Made by a program: the position numbers and the translations under genes
Source of the DNA: Tachypleus tridentatus
Lineage: Eukaryota > Arthropoda > Merostomata > Xiphosura > Limulidae
Reading direction: 5' to 3'
DNA length: 64,000 nucleotides
NCBI RefSeq assembly: GCF_004210375.1
Contig: NC_134837.1
Coordinates: forward strand, 164,403,310 to 164,467,309
Part shown: in pieces, positions 24,501 through 39,500 of the stretch
Layout: every line of letters begins with the position of its first letter
Numbering within the stretch: the stretch's first letter is position 1
Notes under the pieces: generated by a model
Told to the model about the DNA's origin: nothing
Seen by the model: the letters and a program-made list of their open reading frames with translations, nothing else
Database searches by the model: none

Positions 24501-27500
24501 GTTTTATATGTGTGTATATATGTGTAGATATGTTACATGTAGTGTGATTAACACATAACATTATTTCGTGCTGTCACTTATCACTTCTTGGAAGATATAT
24601 ATATATGTATACAAGTGTGTGTGTATGTACAAATTCTGTGTCATATATACTTGTGATACTCTACATTTACTTCATGTCTCTTTATTTTTGCAGGGCATTG
24701 TTGCTGGCATCAATGCAGCCTGTAAAGTGCAGGATCAACCCCCTTTCATTGTTGACCGAACAGAAGGCTACATTGGTGTTTTGATAGATGACCTCACAAC
24801 GCTGGGTACTAATGAACCATACAGAATGTTCACAAGTCGTTCAGAATTCCGTCTTTCTTTACGCCCTGATAATGCTGATCGTAGATTAACTGAGAGAGGT
24901 AAGTCACATAATGATATAAGGTCCAGAAATTCCTATAAAACTTTTAGCAAAATTTTAAAATATTTACATGTAAAGAAAAGGAGAAATATGACAAAAAATC
25001 TGTAAAGTAACAGGTTGTTTACTATTTTATGTTTTGTAAAGTTATTTTACAGTAAATATTTTGAATAGATGAATGTCACATTCATGGAATATAATTCATA
25101 ATATGTATAGTTAGCATTATTTGCTTTTTAGCATGGTACTTTCAGTGAATGTTGGTCATGGAAAATAAATATGTACATAATAATTTTCATCAAAAAAGTA
25201 AGTTTATACACTAACGGATAAGATCATGATAACTTTATTACATTATATGTAGTTCTCAGAGGACATGACTAAAATATTTGTGAGTTTGCTAGATATGTAT
25301 TTCTTTGTGGACATTTGTATTATTCTTTGATACAAAATTATCAGTGATGTCCACGAATTGCCTTTGAATGCTCATTTTCCTGAGTTGTTTATCTATCTCC
25401 CTAGATGCTACTTTCCTATTGAATATGTGGAAGTCATGGATACCTTTCTAACTTTTAATTTCCATTTAATTTAATTTGAGTTTGCTTACTGCTCCATTTC
25501 TCTAAGTATTATGTTGATAACGTAGGAATGCTACATTTTAACTGAATGTTGTATGGATAACCTTGAGTTGTTAAATTAGCTAGTTGATACATTTCCTTGG
25601 GAGTTGTATATCATTTATTAATATTATGATTCCTTGTGTGGTTTGTAGATTTCCTTAAGCTCTATTTTTTTCATGGATGTTAATAGTATCCTCTGAATGC
25701 CACATTTCTTTGTGTGACTTGTGATTTGTTTTATACCACTAATGTTATAATTTCATATTGCTATGCTTAGTTGTTAAATTGGCTAGTTGATACATTTCCT
25801 GGGAGCTATATATCATTTATTAATATTATGATTCCTTGTGTGGTTTGTAGATTTCCTTAAGTGCTATTTTTTCATGGATGTTAATAGTATTCTCTGAATG
25901 CCACATTTCTTTGTGTGACTTGTGAATTGTTTTATACCACTGGTATTATAATTTCAGATTGCTATGCTTAGTTGAATGAGTTGTTGTCTAAAATATTGTA
26001 TAAATAAATAATTTATTTCCACACTTCACACATTTATCTATATTTTTAAGAATATCACGTAAATAGACTCTGAATCCTTCATTATCATAAGCACATGGAT
26101 AGGATAGTCTGTGGGATGTATAGGGAGAAAATAATTAGATAGTGCCATGCAGGGGCAAGGGTTGAGGATACAAGTGATATAGTTTGCCCCTGATGAAGAA
26201 AGATCCACTTTTCAAAATCACTTAGGCTATAGAATTTTCATTTCTATCAGGTGATATAATTAAGATTTCTAGCAATGATGCAGCATTTGTTGTACACATA
26301 GAAAGAGACTAATGGTATAGGAAAGGGTATGTCAGAGGACCTTATTGATAAATACAGAAGGTTGATACAGATATTTAAAGTAAAAGATTGTAACTTAATT
26401 GTATGAGAGGTACTATTGAGACATAATTACAGGGTTAAATTTATAGGTAGATTGGTAAGGCTGAATGCCAATCTTGAATTGCTTAATATGTAAGTATGAG
26501 CAAATTGTCTGTTTAAACTTGAAAGATCAGTTTTGGGAGTGGATGATTTACATATAGATAGGGTAGAAAAGCTGGCTTGTTTGCTAGAGTCATTAACTCA
26601 GCTGTAGGGACAGCTTTAACCTAGGACTAGGCAATGTTGAGGTCCAGAATAAATTAAATACTGAGAAAATAAGATGCAGAGAAAAGTGAAGTGTGGAAAT
26701 AAAGTATACAAGTAGTTTTAAGGATATGCTAAATTATTACTCTTGTAATGCTAGAAGTATAAGAAACAGAATAGATTATTTTAGAGCACTAGTTAAAACA
26801 AAATATTTTGATATAATGGGAATGATTAAAACTTGTTTAAATGTAGACACTTTCTATCCCAGAAATTTCTTGAAATACATAGTTGTAGGTTTTTAATAAG
26901 TATAGAGTATGAGAAAGAGAAGAGGGGAAGTAGTATGTATCTAAAATGTTCAAGTTGAGATAAAAGCTACTAGTAAGAAGATCAAACCCATTCAAGTTTT
27001 TGTTCACAGATATAAGGTGAGAAGGCTTTTCATTAGAATGTGTTGCAGACCACCAGATGAAATGAATAACATTAATGAGAAACTCTTCAATTAAATTAAG
27101 ATTTTATCTGTTAATGAGATTATAATTATGGGTAATTTTAGTTTCAGGCATGTACACTTTGAATGCTAGAGGGAAGACAGGTTTTTTACAAACTATTAAG
27201 GATGGTTTTCTTTGCTAATTGGCCAGGAAACCTAGTAGGAATAATTCTATTTCAGATTTATTGTTAATTTCTAATAGAAAAATGGCTTAGAGAGTGTCAT
27301 GCAGGGGCAAAGGTTGAGGATACAACTGACAGAACAAGTGATATAGTTTGCCCCTGAATAATAATAATAATTATATTTTAGTTACAAACAAAAAAACTAA
27401 TTTTGAAAGGATGTGACAAGAATTTTTTTTTGTGTGTGTGAATTGGGCAACCCCAATAATTGAAGAAATTTGTTGAATTTGGTACATTATTAAATATTCA

Positions 27501-30500
27501 AGATAGATATGTACCTTACAGGAAAAAATTGTTAAAACAAGTAAAAAAACAAGATGATTCCAAAATGAAATTAAAGAAAAACAGTTTAAATTCAATGCTG
27601 TGATGGAAGACTTTGAGGATTGTAGAAGATTAAGAGAGTTGGTGAACAGAAAATCAAAAGAGTATATCAATAAAAAATGGCTGAAGATTAAAAAAAAACA
27701 ATAGTAAGGATTGTTTTAATACATTAAGAACCAGCATAAAGTCAAAATGAGAGTAGGGTCCTTGAGAGATGATAAAGAAAGGCTCATATTTGATGGTTGT
27801 GAGATGGCTGGGTTATAAAGTGCTACTTTTATCAATTTCTAATAATGAAGACTTAGGCAATGTTCCTTATTCTGCACAGCTCCAAGACAGATGATTGAAT
27901 AAGATTATCACACTAAATTCTTAGTTTGGTAATAAAAATTGGGAAATTTAATGAACTTTTAAGGCTTCTTCTGAAGACTTTTTTTGCATAGATTTTGTAA
28001 GTTTAAAATTGGATATGTGAGTCACTTTTTTTTTGTATGTTCTCCATTAGTGGGCAGATAGATGTCAGAAAACTTGAAGTTGGCTAATGTTCCTACTCTA
28101 TAAAGGGAAGTGATGAAAAATTATTCCAGTAATTATAGGGCTGTTTGTCTTGCACCAGTAGTGAGAAAAGTATTCGAAAGTATAATAAAAGTGATTTCAC
28201 AAAGTTTCAAGTTTTTGATGGATAGTCATCATGATTTCACTAGATGAAAATCTTACCATACTAATCTTTTGATATTCTTTGAAGAGGTTAATGCTTATTT
28301 AGATAAGGATGAAGGTGTGGTTTGATGTATGTCAGCCTTCAGAAAGGACTTGACAAGCTACCACATAAAAGACTTATCAAAAGTTCACTTAGGCTCATTC
28401 AGTTACTTTAAAATTTTAGTTGACAAGTCAAACTACCTTCCTCTATTCTTGTCACATTAGTTTTCTATGTATCATTCACTTACAAACATGGTGCATATTA
28501 TCAGAGTTGTATACTGCTCTTCCAGTAATCATTTTCTTCTTTTTTCAAAATATCCTCTGTTCTTTTTGTTAAAGTACACTGTGGCTGATTCAGTTACTCT
28601 AGAAACACTCTTCAACAGGATAAGTTATTCTTCTTTTCCTCCTTTTCTACTGTTAGTCTTACTCTACATATTAATCATTAGACATATTACTTATATCAAA
28701 GTTAACTTCATGTACAGTTCTGTACTTTATTTTAATTAGAATTTTAATATCCATACCAGCCGTCTTTAGAATACAAAGTTAACTTCATGCTGAATTTTTC
28801 CTTGGCTGTGACTCTACTGACTTCTGATGTTGTTTTTTGTCCTTTTCAGTCATCTCAAATTATTTGTATGTTTATTACTTAATCATCTGTTTACTATATT
28901 CTTGACATCAAAGAGTTGTAAACACAACTTCCAATAATCATCTGTTTTTAACTCTCTTGTTATAACAAACTAAACAATCATAAAATGTTCACTCACAAAA
29001 TAAACTAAATAATAATATCTACACTAAACAGTCTTTTATATCACAACACTTGTATTAACAGAAATATTTAGTACAAGTCTACAGAGGTCATACATTCATT
29101 GCATATATTACTGGTTAGGCCACATTTGGAATATTGTGTTAGGTTTTGGACTCTTCACATTAGAAATGATATTGAATTGTTGAAAAATGGTTCAGAGGAG
29201 GGCTACTAGGATGATGCCTTATCTTGAAAAGAGAAGAGTTAAAGGGGATTTGATTGAGATGCTTAAGATTAAGGAAATTGATGCATTGTCTTTTTCTTCA
29301 CATTTAATGGTGGAAATAGTAGGACTAGGGAAACAAATATAATCTTCAGTTAAGGTAGCTTTATTTTTCAAACAATGTGAAATGGTTTGCTTTCAGATAT
29401 GGTAGGAAAAGTAAATTTAAGAGTTTAGGGGAAGGTTTGAATAATATTTGAAGTTTAAGGACTGGCTTTGAGTAGTTTTATAATGAAATTCCGTACACAG
29501 TAGATTTTTCACAAGAGCTGAAATTTTGTACTAATCTCTGCTTTATTAGATACATTACTGGCCATTCATAAGTCAGATGAGAAAATTTTTTCGTTATTGA
29601 ATGTAGGAGGTTGAATTGTTTTGTAAAATCAAAATTATATTTGAATATTCTGTGGAAAACATTTGTTACAAAAGCCAAAAGTAAGCCCAAGTTATGTAAA
29701 CTTATTACAGTTTTATTTTAAAGGAGTAATCCTTATCTAGAAAACATCATTAGGAATGAATAATGTTCTTAAAAGAACTACGTGACTTATTGTGGAAATT
29801 TAGTGTTTTTCTACTGTTATTACTGCACAACTATAGGAGGTACACAACATACAAGCAGTAATGTTAATATTAAATTCAATTGCACAAGATTTCCTTTAAA
29901 AATAATCCATTTTCTACCCTCCATTGTTTCTCCCTCTAGAGAAGATGGAACTGATACAGGACTTAGCTGTGCTTGCCATTAAATTTGGATTTTCTCACCA
30001 TGACTTATACTTATTCCTGTTTGACTAGATGTTGTGTCAACAATTCCTTGCTTGAACATTGCCATAATTGAGTTTGTGGACATCTATATATTCTTGTATT
30101 TGTCTCTATAATGTATTGCTTCTCTCACTTTTATGAATCTATCAATTAGAATAACTTGTTTCAGACTTAAATATTTCTATCAAGTTTTAATTAACAAAAC
30201 GTTCATAGATATGTTTATAGTATGTTAAACTGATATTTTTCTACATCTGTTGGAGTTAATACTTTTATTACCATATAGTAATGTTGTAAGTTGGTTGAAA
30301 TAGTAAACGAAATGATGGGTGTGTCAGAACCATTCATTCACAGGTTGTTTGTTATTGGTTAGTGACATTTTCTTTTCTTCTAAACAAGTTAACATAAAAC
30401 CATTGCTAATTAGTTGTATTTTCATATATTTTACAGTTCAAGATAAATCTGTAGCAAATAAAGATACAGAAAATTCATGGCTTTTATTTCATACAGTATG

Positions 30501-33500
30501 ATGCCTGATACAGTTCATTACCTTCTCTCGCACGAATAGGTATTGTTATTCATTGCTGCTCCCTATATACAAAAAACTTGTTTATGCATGCCACAAGCCT
30601 TTTACCTTCCCTCCATTTGAAATGACTGATTCCAATGTGTCTCTCAAACGTATCGTCATACAACAATCCTTCACCAGTAAGAGCGTGTAACACTCTACAC
30701 CATTCTACAATTATATAGTTTGGAAGTACTCATGTTCAGAGGTGTGTTTTTTCTTTAAATGCTTCACATTTGTAAATTTAATAGTTCTAATTTTAAAGTG
30801 GATTTCTTTATTAATAATTTTTGGTTATACTGCTGACACATTTTACTTTAAATTCATTTTCCAGTCTTTTTTTTTTCCTCATGCATTTGCACTTTTCTAT
30901 GACATTTTTGTTTGATTCATAATTTGAAATGAATTCTAATGTTAATGTTACTTCGCCTCCTACAAGAACTTTTTCTTGGGCTTCAGGTAGGGGTGACCTG
31001 TCATTAGATTTATTAGTGGTTACCTGCTGAGAGGTTGATTGTTATATGGATCCAACCACCTTGTAAACTCATCCCACTTCATTCTAAACAAGTCAAACTT
31101 GTTTGGGCTGATGAAGTTTTAGATTTCTTATTCCACCAATGAGTTTTGCTGTATCTTGTTATGATTTGTGTTTTTATTACATGATAGTTCTTCTCCTTAT
31201 TTAGTTTTCTGACCTTCCCAGATATTAAGGCTCATGCTAAACATTTTGCTTTACAATTGATTGAGGATGTTAGCATGCCTCACTCCACATGGGCTACTGA
31301 TTAGTTTGCTTTGAATTACCATCAAGCTGGCTGTTCATTTCTATACTCTCAGCAGTTGGGATCTATTTTACCCATTTGAGGGAGCACTCCCTGATTTTCC
31401 TGTGCATTTAAATCATGCCCAATGTTCATGTCTTCATCCTACTCTTACTTCATTTTTACAGTATTTATCTACCATCTCTCTCCTTTCTGAAGCTATACAC
31501 TGAGATCCCAAGGGTTTTTCAAAGAACAGTCTCTTTCTAATTATCTCCATATTGGCTCATTTGTCATCTTTTGATTTTGCTTTACACATGTAGTTTCTCT
31601 GTTGTTGGGATCTTCTGGGTTGTGATGTAACCTTGTCCCGTGTTTATTTGCTGTCCACTTATCTAAGTGGTTTACATATGGTCCCTTTTCTTCAGTGGAA
31701 TGTTTTCTGACTATGTACCTGAGACTTTGGAATTGCTTATGGAATCCATGCATAATACACTACACTTTTCTTTTTGTAGCTTGCTTATTGCAGTCAGAAC
31801 CTCAACAAATCTCTATTCCCATTTCCCATCCTAGTCCTGCTCAGCCCTTACCTGTTCCATTTTCCAGGAGTTCTTCATTTCATAATTTTATTTGATATCA
31901 ATGGGTACAACACTTCCAATACCATTAGCTGTATGGTGGGTTGAAGTCCAGTGGGAGCCAGACACCATTTTGTAATGATTCATTTTAGTAATTCCACAGT
32001 GATTGCATATCTCCATCACCAAGGTAGCACCTGTTCTAAATTGCTGTTTTTTCATATGTTGGATCTTCTTTTGGGCCTGTACATATGATATTATATCACT
32101 ATGTGTCATGTTCTGAGTGCTTTCAATTTGGTCATAAATCATTTTTCCTTTCCAAACAAAATCTGGTCAGTGAAGAATTTCTTGATCCTCTTATTTTCCA
32201 GTGGTTTTTCTTTCAGTGGAGTACTCCTCACATGGATGCCTTTGCCATATCTATTACAAATCACCTTTGTTTTTGTCTCTGGTGCCTCATCCTCTCATTC
32301 TGGCTGTTGACGCTTTCAGTCCAGATTGTACCCACAAATAATTATATGTTTATCCTTCTCATTCAACTTCTTCTCAGGGTGATTTCAATCATCCATACCA
32401 CTCTGTATTAAGCTTTTTTGATTGCTCATTTCAGGCCAACTCTGCAGTAGTTTCTACAGCTTCTCCAGCTCCAACTTACCTGTCTACTACCTCTTCCTCT
32501 GTCTCCCTTCCTTCTTCATCAACCTCAGTCATCAGTACTTCATTCAACTCTTCCTGTCCTTTGTCCTCACATTTGATTTTTTTCTGGTCTTTGGTGAGGA
32601 GATCAGGCTTGTTTCATTTCTGGCCATTCTAATCATTCTAATCCACACTGTCAAGCATGTTAATTTGCATGTTGTAATTGCATAGTCACACAATGCATGC
32701 TACTGAGTTGGGGTGTTTCACAAGATTGCTGGTAGGTTTATCCTTGTGATAACAATGCTCCATAAGTTTTCCCTTCCTGGACTGTACACATTGATGGAAT
32801 ACATGGGTAAGACACAAGGGGATAGCTGCCCATCTGTGTCATGCCTTGTATTGAACAAATCAGGATGGTTTGCTTTTAAAAATAGAGTTTTATGGTCATC
32901 CCTTGCACTCTCTCAGGTGTTGACATTCCTCCAGACTCTCCACTTCATTTTGCTCCCCCTTACTATTTGTGTTAAAGAATCCAAACCACTTTTTAATTCA
33001 AACCCCTAGGTAATGGACCATGTAAGAATTTTTATGAATGTGATAATAAAATATAAAAAGAATAGATTTATAAAGCCAGTGAGTTGAGAGTAGAGTCATA
33101 GTGTTCTGCTGCTGTATATAACTGATATCCTTTAATGAGAAACATAAAAAAAAATGGAGTGAGACATCAAGAATTGCAGTTCATTCTTTTGATAAGGATT
33201 CCTCATCCTACTCCTACATGGAAGTCAGTTCCCAGTAGCCAGATTTTGGAGTTACAGTTGAACCAATCAACATAAGTCCTCACACCTGTATTATGGATGT
33301 CTGTATTCTTCATTAAGTTACACTCCATCAGTGTTGTGGGTCACGATGGAGGTACAGGGGATTATTATGATTCTATCCCTCTGTGTATCTTACATTGAGG
33401 ATGTTATTGTTCATCAGTTGGTTCTGGTCAGTTTTACTTTTGAGGGAATTCGTTTATATTGTATAGACATCTTTTTTTGTTACTCTGTATGTTGGGTTGC

Positions 33501-36500
33501 CAAATTAATATTGTTTATCTTATTCATGTGTGCCCTTTTCAGGAGTCATGGGGTACAAAATTCCCTTCAGTCTCAAGAACTTGAGAAGAAAACAGTATGA
33601 TCCTCTCTCCTACCACTGCCTGATGGCTGGATCTTGGATTGTAGGCGACTTGTCGTCTACACTCTGTCACACCCTAGCCATTCTATGCTTAAGGGCACAT
33701 CAATTGCTTTTACCAATATTTATGTTTTTAATATTGTGTTTCATAAATATTGCATGGTTTGTATCACTGTCCAACCCAATCTTAGTTCTCTCCCACTTGG
33801 ATGTGCTCCTGTATTCTTCCACCCACATATCTGACACCTTTCTCAGATGGATGAAGAGTGTATCTGGTTCAGAAGTAGTGTGATACCCCATGCCAAAATT
33901 AAATTATCTGTTCTCTTCAACAGTTGTAGCACTTTATTATTTAATTTCTTAAGTGCAATTGAAACTTTGTATTATCTATTATTGTTTGTGTTTTAATAGA
34001 GCACTCCTCAAGAAGTTTTAAGGTAAAACATTGAAGGTCCAATTGAAGAAAAATAAATTTAGTGTTATTCACTAGTATAACTTATATCTGAATGCTTACT
34101 GTTAAAATATAATTTAATCCACTTATTGTAAAATGCATAATTATATTGTTATTTGAGAAATTAACATAAACAAGAATGAGAAAAGTAAATGTCAGGTTTG
34201 TATGTTTGTGTTTCCAAGGTTACAGAGTTGGCTGTGTTTCGGAAACAAGGTACAAGAGATTTTGTGATGTGAATCTCCAACTAAAAGAAGCTATCCAGTT
34301 TTTAAAACTTCAAGTCAATTCAATGAATGAATGGAGGAGAAAAATTAAACTGGGAGGAACTAAAAGCCTCCACACTAAAACGTAGGTTTAAATATCTTGT
34401 ATTCATTGCACTGCTTTTGTTGTTTTTTTTTACTTTAGATAATTACACATGAAAGATTTACATTTATAATGTACTTTGGGATATACAACTTGGAAATGTT
34501 GAAGGCCATGTTACTAAACAATAAATTACTGATAAAATGTTATTATCACATTTTCATTTGGTTGTTTATGCTGAATGATGAGTTTGATCTTTCTGAAAAA
34601 AATAGTATTGTGTAAGTAGGAATACATAAATACATCTGGGAACACAGAACAAACATTTATCTTTGTTGTGTAGCATGTAGCTGTTTTCTTTAAATGTTTC
34701 ATCATGGATCATAAGCTATGTCATCCATTTGTTGACTTGCATTCAAAATTTTATGAATTTATGTCAGTAAGTCTGGAATAAATTGTAGATTATAATTGAA
34801 ACTTTAATATTATATATGAGTTAATTTCTTACATTAGTAGTAAATATTAAAATAATACACCTAAATATAGATTTTAGTGAGTCACATGGTATGTTGAATA
34901 CAGCACTAATTAAAATTAGAGGTTTGTAATGTCAAAATATTAAGTCTATAGTTTTGTACAAATTAGGAACTTAAATTACTAATATTGACAAGCTAGAATA
35001 CAAAATAAGAACCTTGTATCTTTTCATTTTGCTGAAATATGGCTTGTGTACCAAACAATGTGGCTCTGTTCACCTCTTTCTGTTTTTGGATACAATTCCT
35101 TATACACATTTACTTCAATATATGGCATGTGAATAACCAATCAACAGCTTAGAATGCCCACTTAGTGGTTTTCTCAGCCCTTTTAATCTGTGAAAAGGCT
35201 GCCACATTCATTTGAACCAAGATTTCAAGAAGGTAGGTTGTGTCTTTACTCTGTTTGAAGTTTCATATTTTTTAAACTTAAATACATCTTAGTTACTAAG
35301 CTTAACAAATTATAATGGAATTCTGTGGTATCAGTATAGTTATTTATGATTTTTTGGGTTACTAAACTGTATTTAAAAAATCTTTAAAATTTTTCTTTGA
35401 TATCCTTCATGTGCAAAATTTTAAAAGACTTAGCAACTGAGTTCAAAGGTCATAGCTAGAAGAGATAATTATTTGCTTTATTTATTGTTCTATGTGTCAA
35501 AAAAAAGAAGTGCCATAACTTATTTCTAAATAATAATAATTTGTATACATATATATATATATTATACATATATAATATATAATAATTTAAATGTTACTGT
35601 ATAATACAAAATACTAGTCCACAAAAACACAGCCAATACTGGGTCAATTTTAGATTATTGGGTACAATAACATGAGTACACATGGACTGTATTAATGCAA
35701 GTTATATAAATGTTAGCCAGGAATGACAGGAAGGTCAGTATAATAATAAATATATGTAAGTTTATAATGTTATGAAACTTAAACTACTTAGACTAAACAT
35801 TTGTATTTTTGTGTTGTAATATGTAATATATACTATTTCTAGTATTAAAAACATAATGTTTATTTATTTCATATTTTTTATGATGGTTATGAGATAGGTG
35901 AGTTGACACACTTCACATAAGGTATAGAAAATAATAAAATATAAAGTCTTACTGAAAACAAAATTTGAAATGTATTTAGGAGGGTTTAGGGATGGCACAA
36001 ATAATAGTTGAGATTTTTGGGACAAAAAAGAGTTTTTATCATAACATGAAATCACTTTGTACTCGAACTAGTAATTAAACAGACTCAATATTTTCAAAAA
36101 CAAATTTTGTGTATAATTTCATTAAAAAATCTGATTTTTGTATACAGAAATCTTGTAATCTGTACTAAAAGTCTGTCAAAATTTTTGAAGGTACACATAA
36201 TTTGTAAAAACTTATAGAGTAAATACTTAATGTGTGTAAATGTGAATATGAACTCGTATATTATACAGAGCCTGTTGTGAAAGGGCTAAGTAACTGATAC
36301 ATGTGGTTGAAAAATGTAGTCTAATAATGAATAGTAAAGCCATAGCAACAACTGAAAGCATATTTAAATGAATATTTTGGAATTACACGTATTCATCTTC
36401 AGCAAATCTACAATGATAACAACTTGAACGGTCTTTTTGTGAATTACTAATATAAAATCCATGAATAACATTAGGAAATCATAAAACACTTAATTGAAAA

Positions 36501-39500
36501 AAGGAGAGAGAGCTATTTGAATAAAGCAGGGGGAATGAGTTTGAATCTCTCATGAGGCTTGGACTTTCATTCGTAACATGTAGACTTTCTTTAGTTTTTC
36601 TTTTTTTTACAGTAACTTTTCTTCACGTATGTATTTGTTAGAATGTTATATTTTGCATATTTATATTAAAATCTAGTGCCATGAAATTTATAGGTTTTTA
36701 GAGGCATCCATGTAGTTTTCATATCCTAAGTAGGACAAACAGCATTTCTTGATTGGTCAAGTTACCAAGTCAATGTACAAACTTTTTTTCTTTCGTTTCA
36801 GAAGTACAGTTTTGTTTTATTTAGTCTTCCATGGTGAATCCTTGAAAAATATTTAAATATTTAAAAAGCTTTTTTCCTGCTGTTTTTTTAAAGAAAATGA
36901 AAAGTTATATGTATGAATTTTTCATTTTGTAGTCATACATTTTGCTATATGTTAATATTTTTCATTTCCTTATCATGCAAGGAGATATTCTAATTTGCTG
37001 TATTATATGCTTTGACTTGATTTTCTGTATGATAGTTAAAAATATTCAAATTACTTACCTGTAAGTTTATTTTGTTTTGTTTGTCCAGAGCTTTTGAACT
37101 GTTAGGTCTCCAGGAAGTTAACTTGGAGATGCTTGTGACTATTTACCCTGAACAACTGCAGCCGCTACTTAAGAATGTGCATCTTGCCTCACGGCTTAAA
37201 ATTGAAGGTAGGATATTTATCTGGAAGTAGACACTCAGTTATAGCAAAATTCCAACAATCCTATTTAGTACATGTTTAAATAAATTAATTAGAATTATTT
37301 ATTTATTTGATTATCTAACTGTTACCAGCTTTGTGTAGACTTACTAGCATAAATATTTACAGAAAGAAGGTGAGTCCTGTGTATAAATTGTTAAATTCTG
37401 TTATCTCAGTTTTAGATTTCAATAAGCATACTGTACTTTAGAAAGTAACACAGTATTTCTTTTTTGTAAACCAACAAGCATTTGTTTCAATTATCCTATA
37501 CATTCTTAGCACTGAGATTGTATAAAGCTGTTGGCATGTTTGCTTTCCTGTTGATTCATACAAGTTAGCCACAAACATTCTAATTAGTGTACTAGAAACA
37601 AGCTTCAAAACTTCAAGACATATCAGGTAAGCATTTAGTTAACTTTCTTTTTTTTTCAAATGACTTTGCACCAGCTTGCTTGTGATCTATGAATAATTAC
37701 TGCTGGGTCCACTATCTATTTTACATACAAAATGAATCATTTCAATCAGTTGTTTTGTTCACATAAGGACATTGAGTATTCTACAATGCAAAAACATAAG
37801 ATTACTCAATATGTACCATATGTGACTCCCACTAGTAGTGAATGACATTATATATGTCAGTAATTTGAAGGCTAAAATGATGAAACCCAAGGTTAAAGCA
37901 AACCTTCAAGGAATTTAGTTCCTGTTCATTAGATTAATAAATAAAACCAGATTCATAGAAGTAAATTTTAATCTAGCTACTCAGTTTAGTAAAATATAAG
38001 TAAATGACATCAGTTTGAAGTAACTCAAATCAGACATGACTTACTATAACAATGAAAATTAATGACACCAGTTTGACGGGATCAGATATGAATGGCAGCC
38101 AGACATAATAAATATAATGTTATGTGTGATGGACTAGAGGAGTGAGATGTAAATAAACTGCTTTGGATAAACCTGACTAAATTTTCAAATTTATGCAGAG
38201 GACTAATAATTTTAGAGAAGTCATTAGAGAAAGCTCACTGATGCAATATTTACAGCAGTAACAGTTTGATGAAGTTTTAGTCCAACAACATGTTGATGGA
38301 ATAAAACTTGTGTAATAAGTACAAAGAGAAGCTAGACTACACTAAATGCTGCTAACAGTAAAATGTAACTAAAAAAGATTTTCAAAAAAGTCTTTTTAAA
38401 CAAATAGTTTTTTTTCTTTAGCCCTTTATGATCAAATAGTTGAAGAGCAGTTTGCAGAAATACAACAGGTCAAGAAGGATGAGACATTAGAACTACCTGA
38501 TGATCTTGACTACTTTGGGTAAACTTTAATTACCGCTTCATTTTTCTATCACTTATTTATGAGTGAAGCGATACTTATATTAAAAAAACAGTTTGAAAAT
38601 TGAGAAGCTAGTTTTACTGTTGCAGTAAATATTTGTCAAAAATACCAAAAATAATTTTGCTTCTGTCAAATGAAGTTTTCGTTAGCAATAATGTTTTATT
38701 TGAATTTTTTGTACATCTCACAAGTTAGCTTTTACAGTAGTGTGGGAGTGTGTGTGTGTGTGTATACATATATATATTGTTTTGTAACTTTTGGTCAGAG
38801 TATATTATTAAATAATAAAACAATAATAACAGTTTATATGTAATTTTTGTTAGACTTACCTAAAACCTATAAAAAATAAATATGGAATACATATCAATAT
38901 CTGTAATTAATTAAATCTGCAACTGTAATATATTCTCTGCTGACCAAAATCTTAAGGCCAATGAACATAAAGAAAAAATATGCATTTTGCATTGTTAGAC
39001 TCAACCACTTATTTGAGTAGAGCATTGAAAGATGAAAATAAAAAAAGGGAAAATAAAAATAAAAATTTTTTAGCATTTAATGGGGAAAATGTGAACACTA
39101 TGAAATTAACCTAAATACTAGCTGGTCAAAAGCTTAAAACCATACTGAACCAAAGTGTTAATCACTAAACACGTAACGAAATTTAGTCATTTGTGTTCAA
39201 GCATTAGCATTGTCAACATCTCCCACTGACATCTCCTGTGATGCATTGGGTAAAAACATGGCAAAGGCTAAAAAGTTGACAGAGTTTGAACGTGACAGAA
39301 TTGTCGAGCTGCAAAAGCAAGGTCTTTCTCAATGTGCATTGCTGGTGAGATTGAGCATAGTAAAATTGCTGTAGCAAATTTCTCAAAAGACCCTGAGGGA
39401 TACAAAATGAGGATTTCAAGTGGTTGGCCCAAGAAAACTTTGCTGGTGTTGAGCAGGAGGATTTGACAGGTTGTCCAGTAAGACACCAGCCAAATGTCAA

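Noticed and set aside
24568..24693. Upstream part of the 145-codon open frame as coding sequence
   Set aside because: A strong polypyrimidine tract and tttttgcag acceptor mark the exon start at 24694, and the phase fits the preceding MTO1 exon.
25568..25970. CRISPR-like or satellite array
   Set aside because: Only two long direct copies without spacers, in an animal intron.
32422..32685. Possible secreted or membrane protein gene
   Set aside because: The frame lies in the DIRS-like relic, has no splice or start context, and its hydrophobicity follows from pyrimidine-rich sequence.
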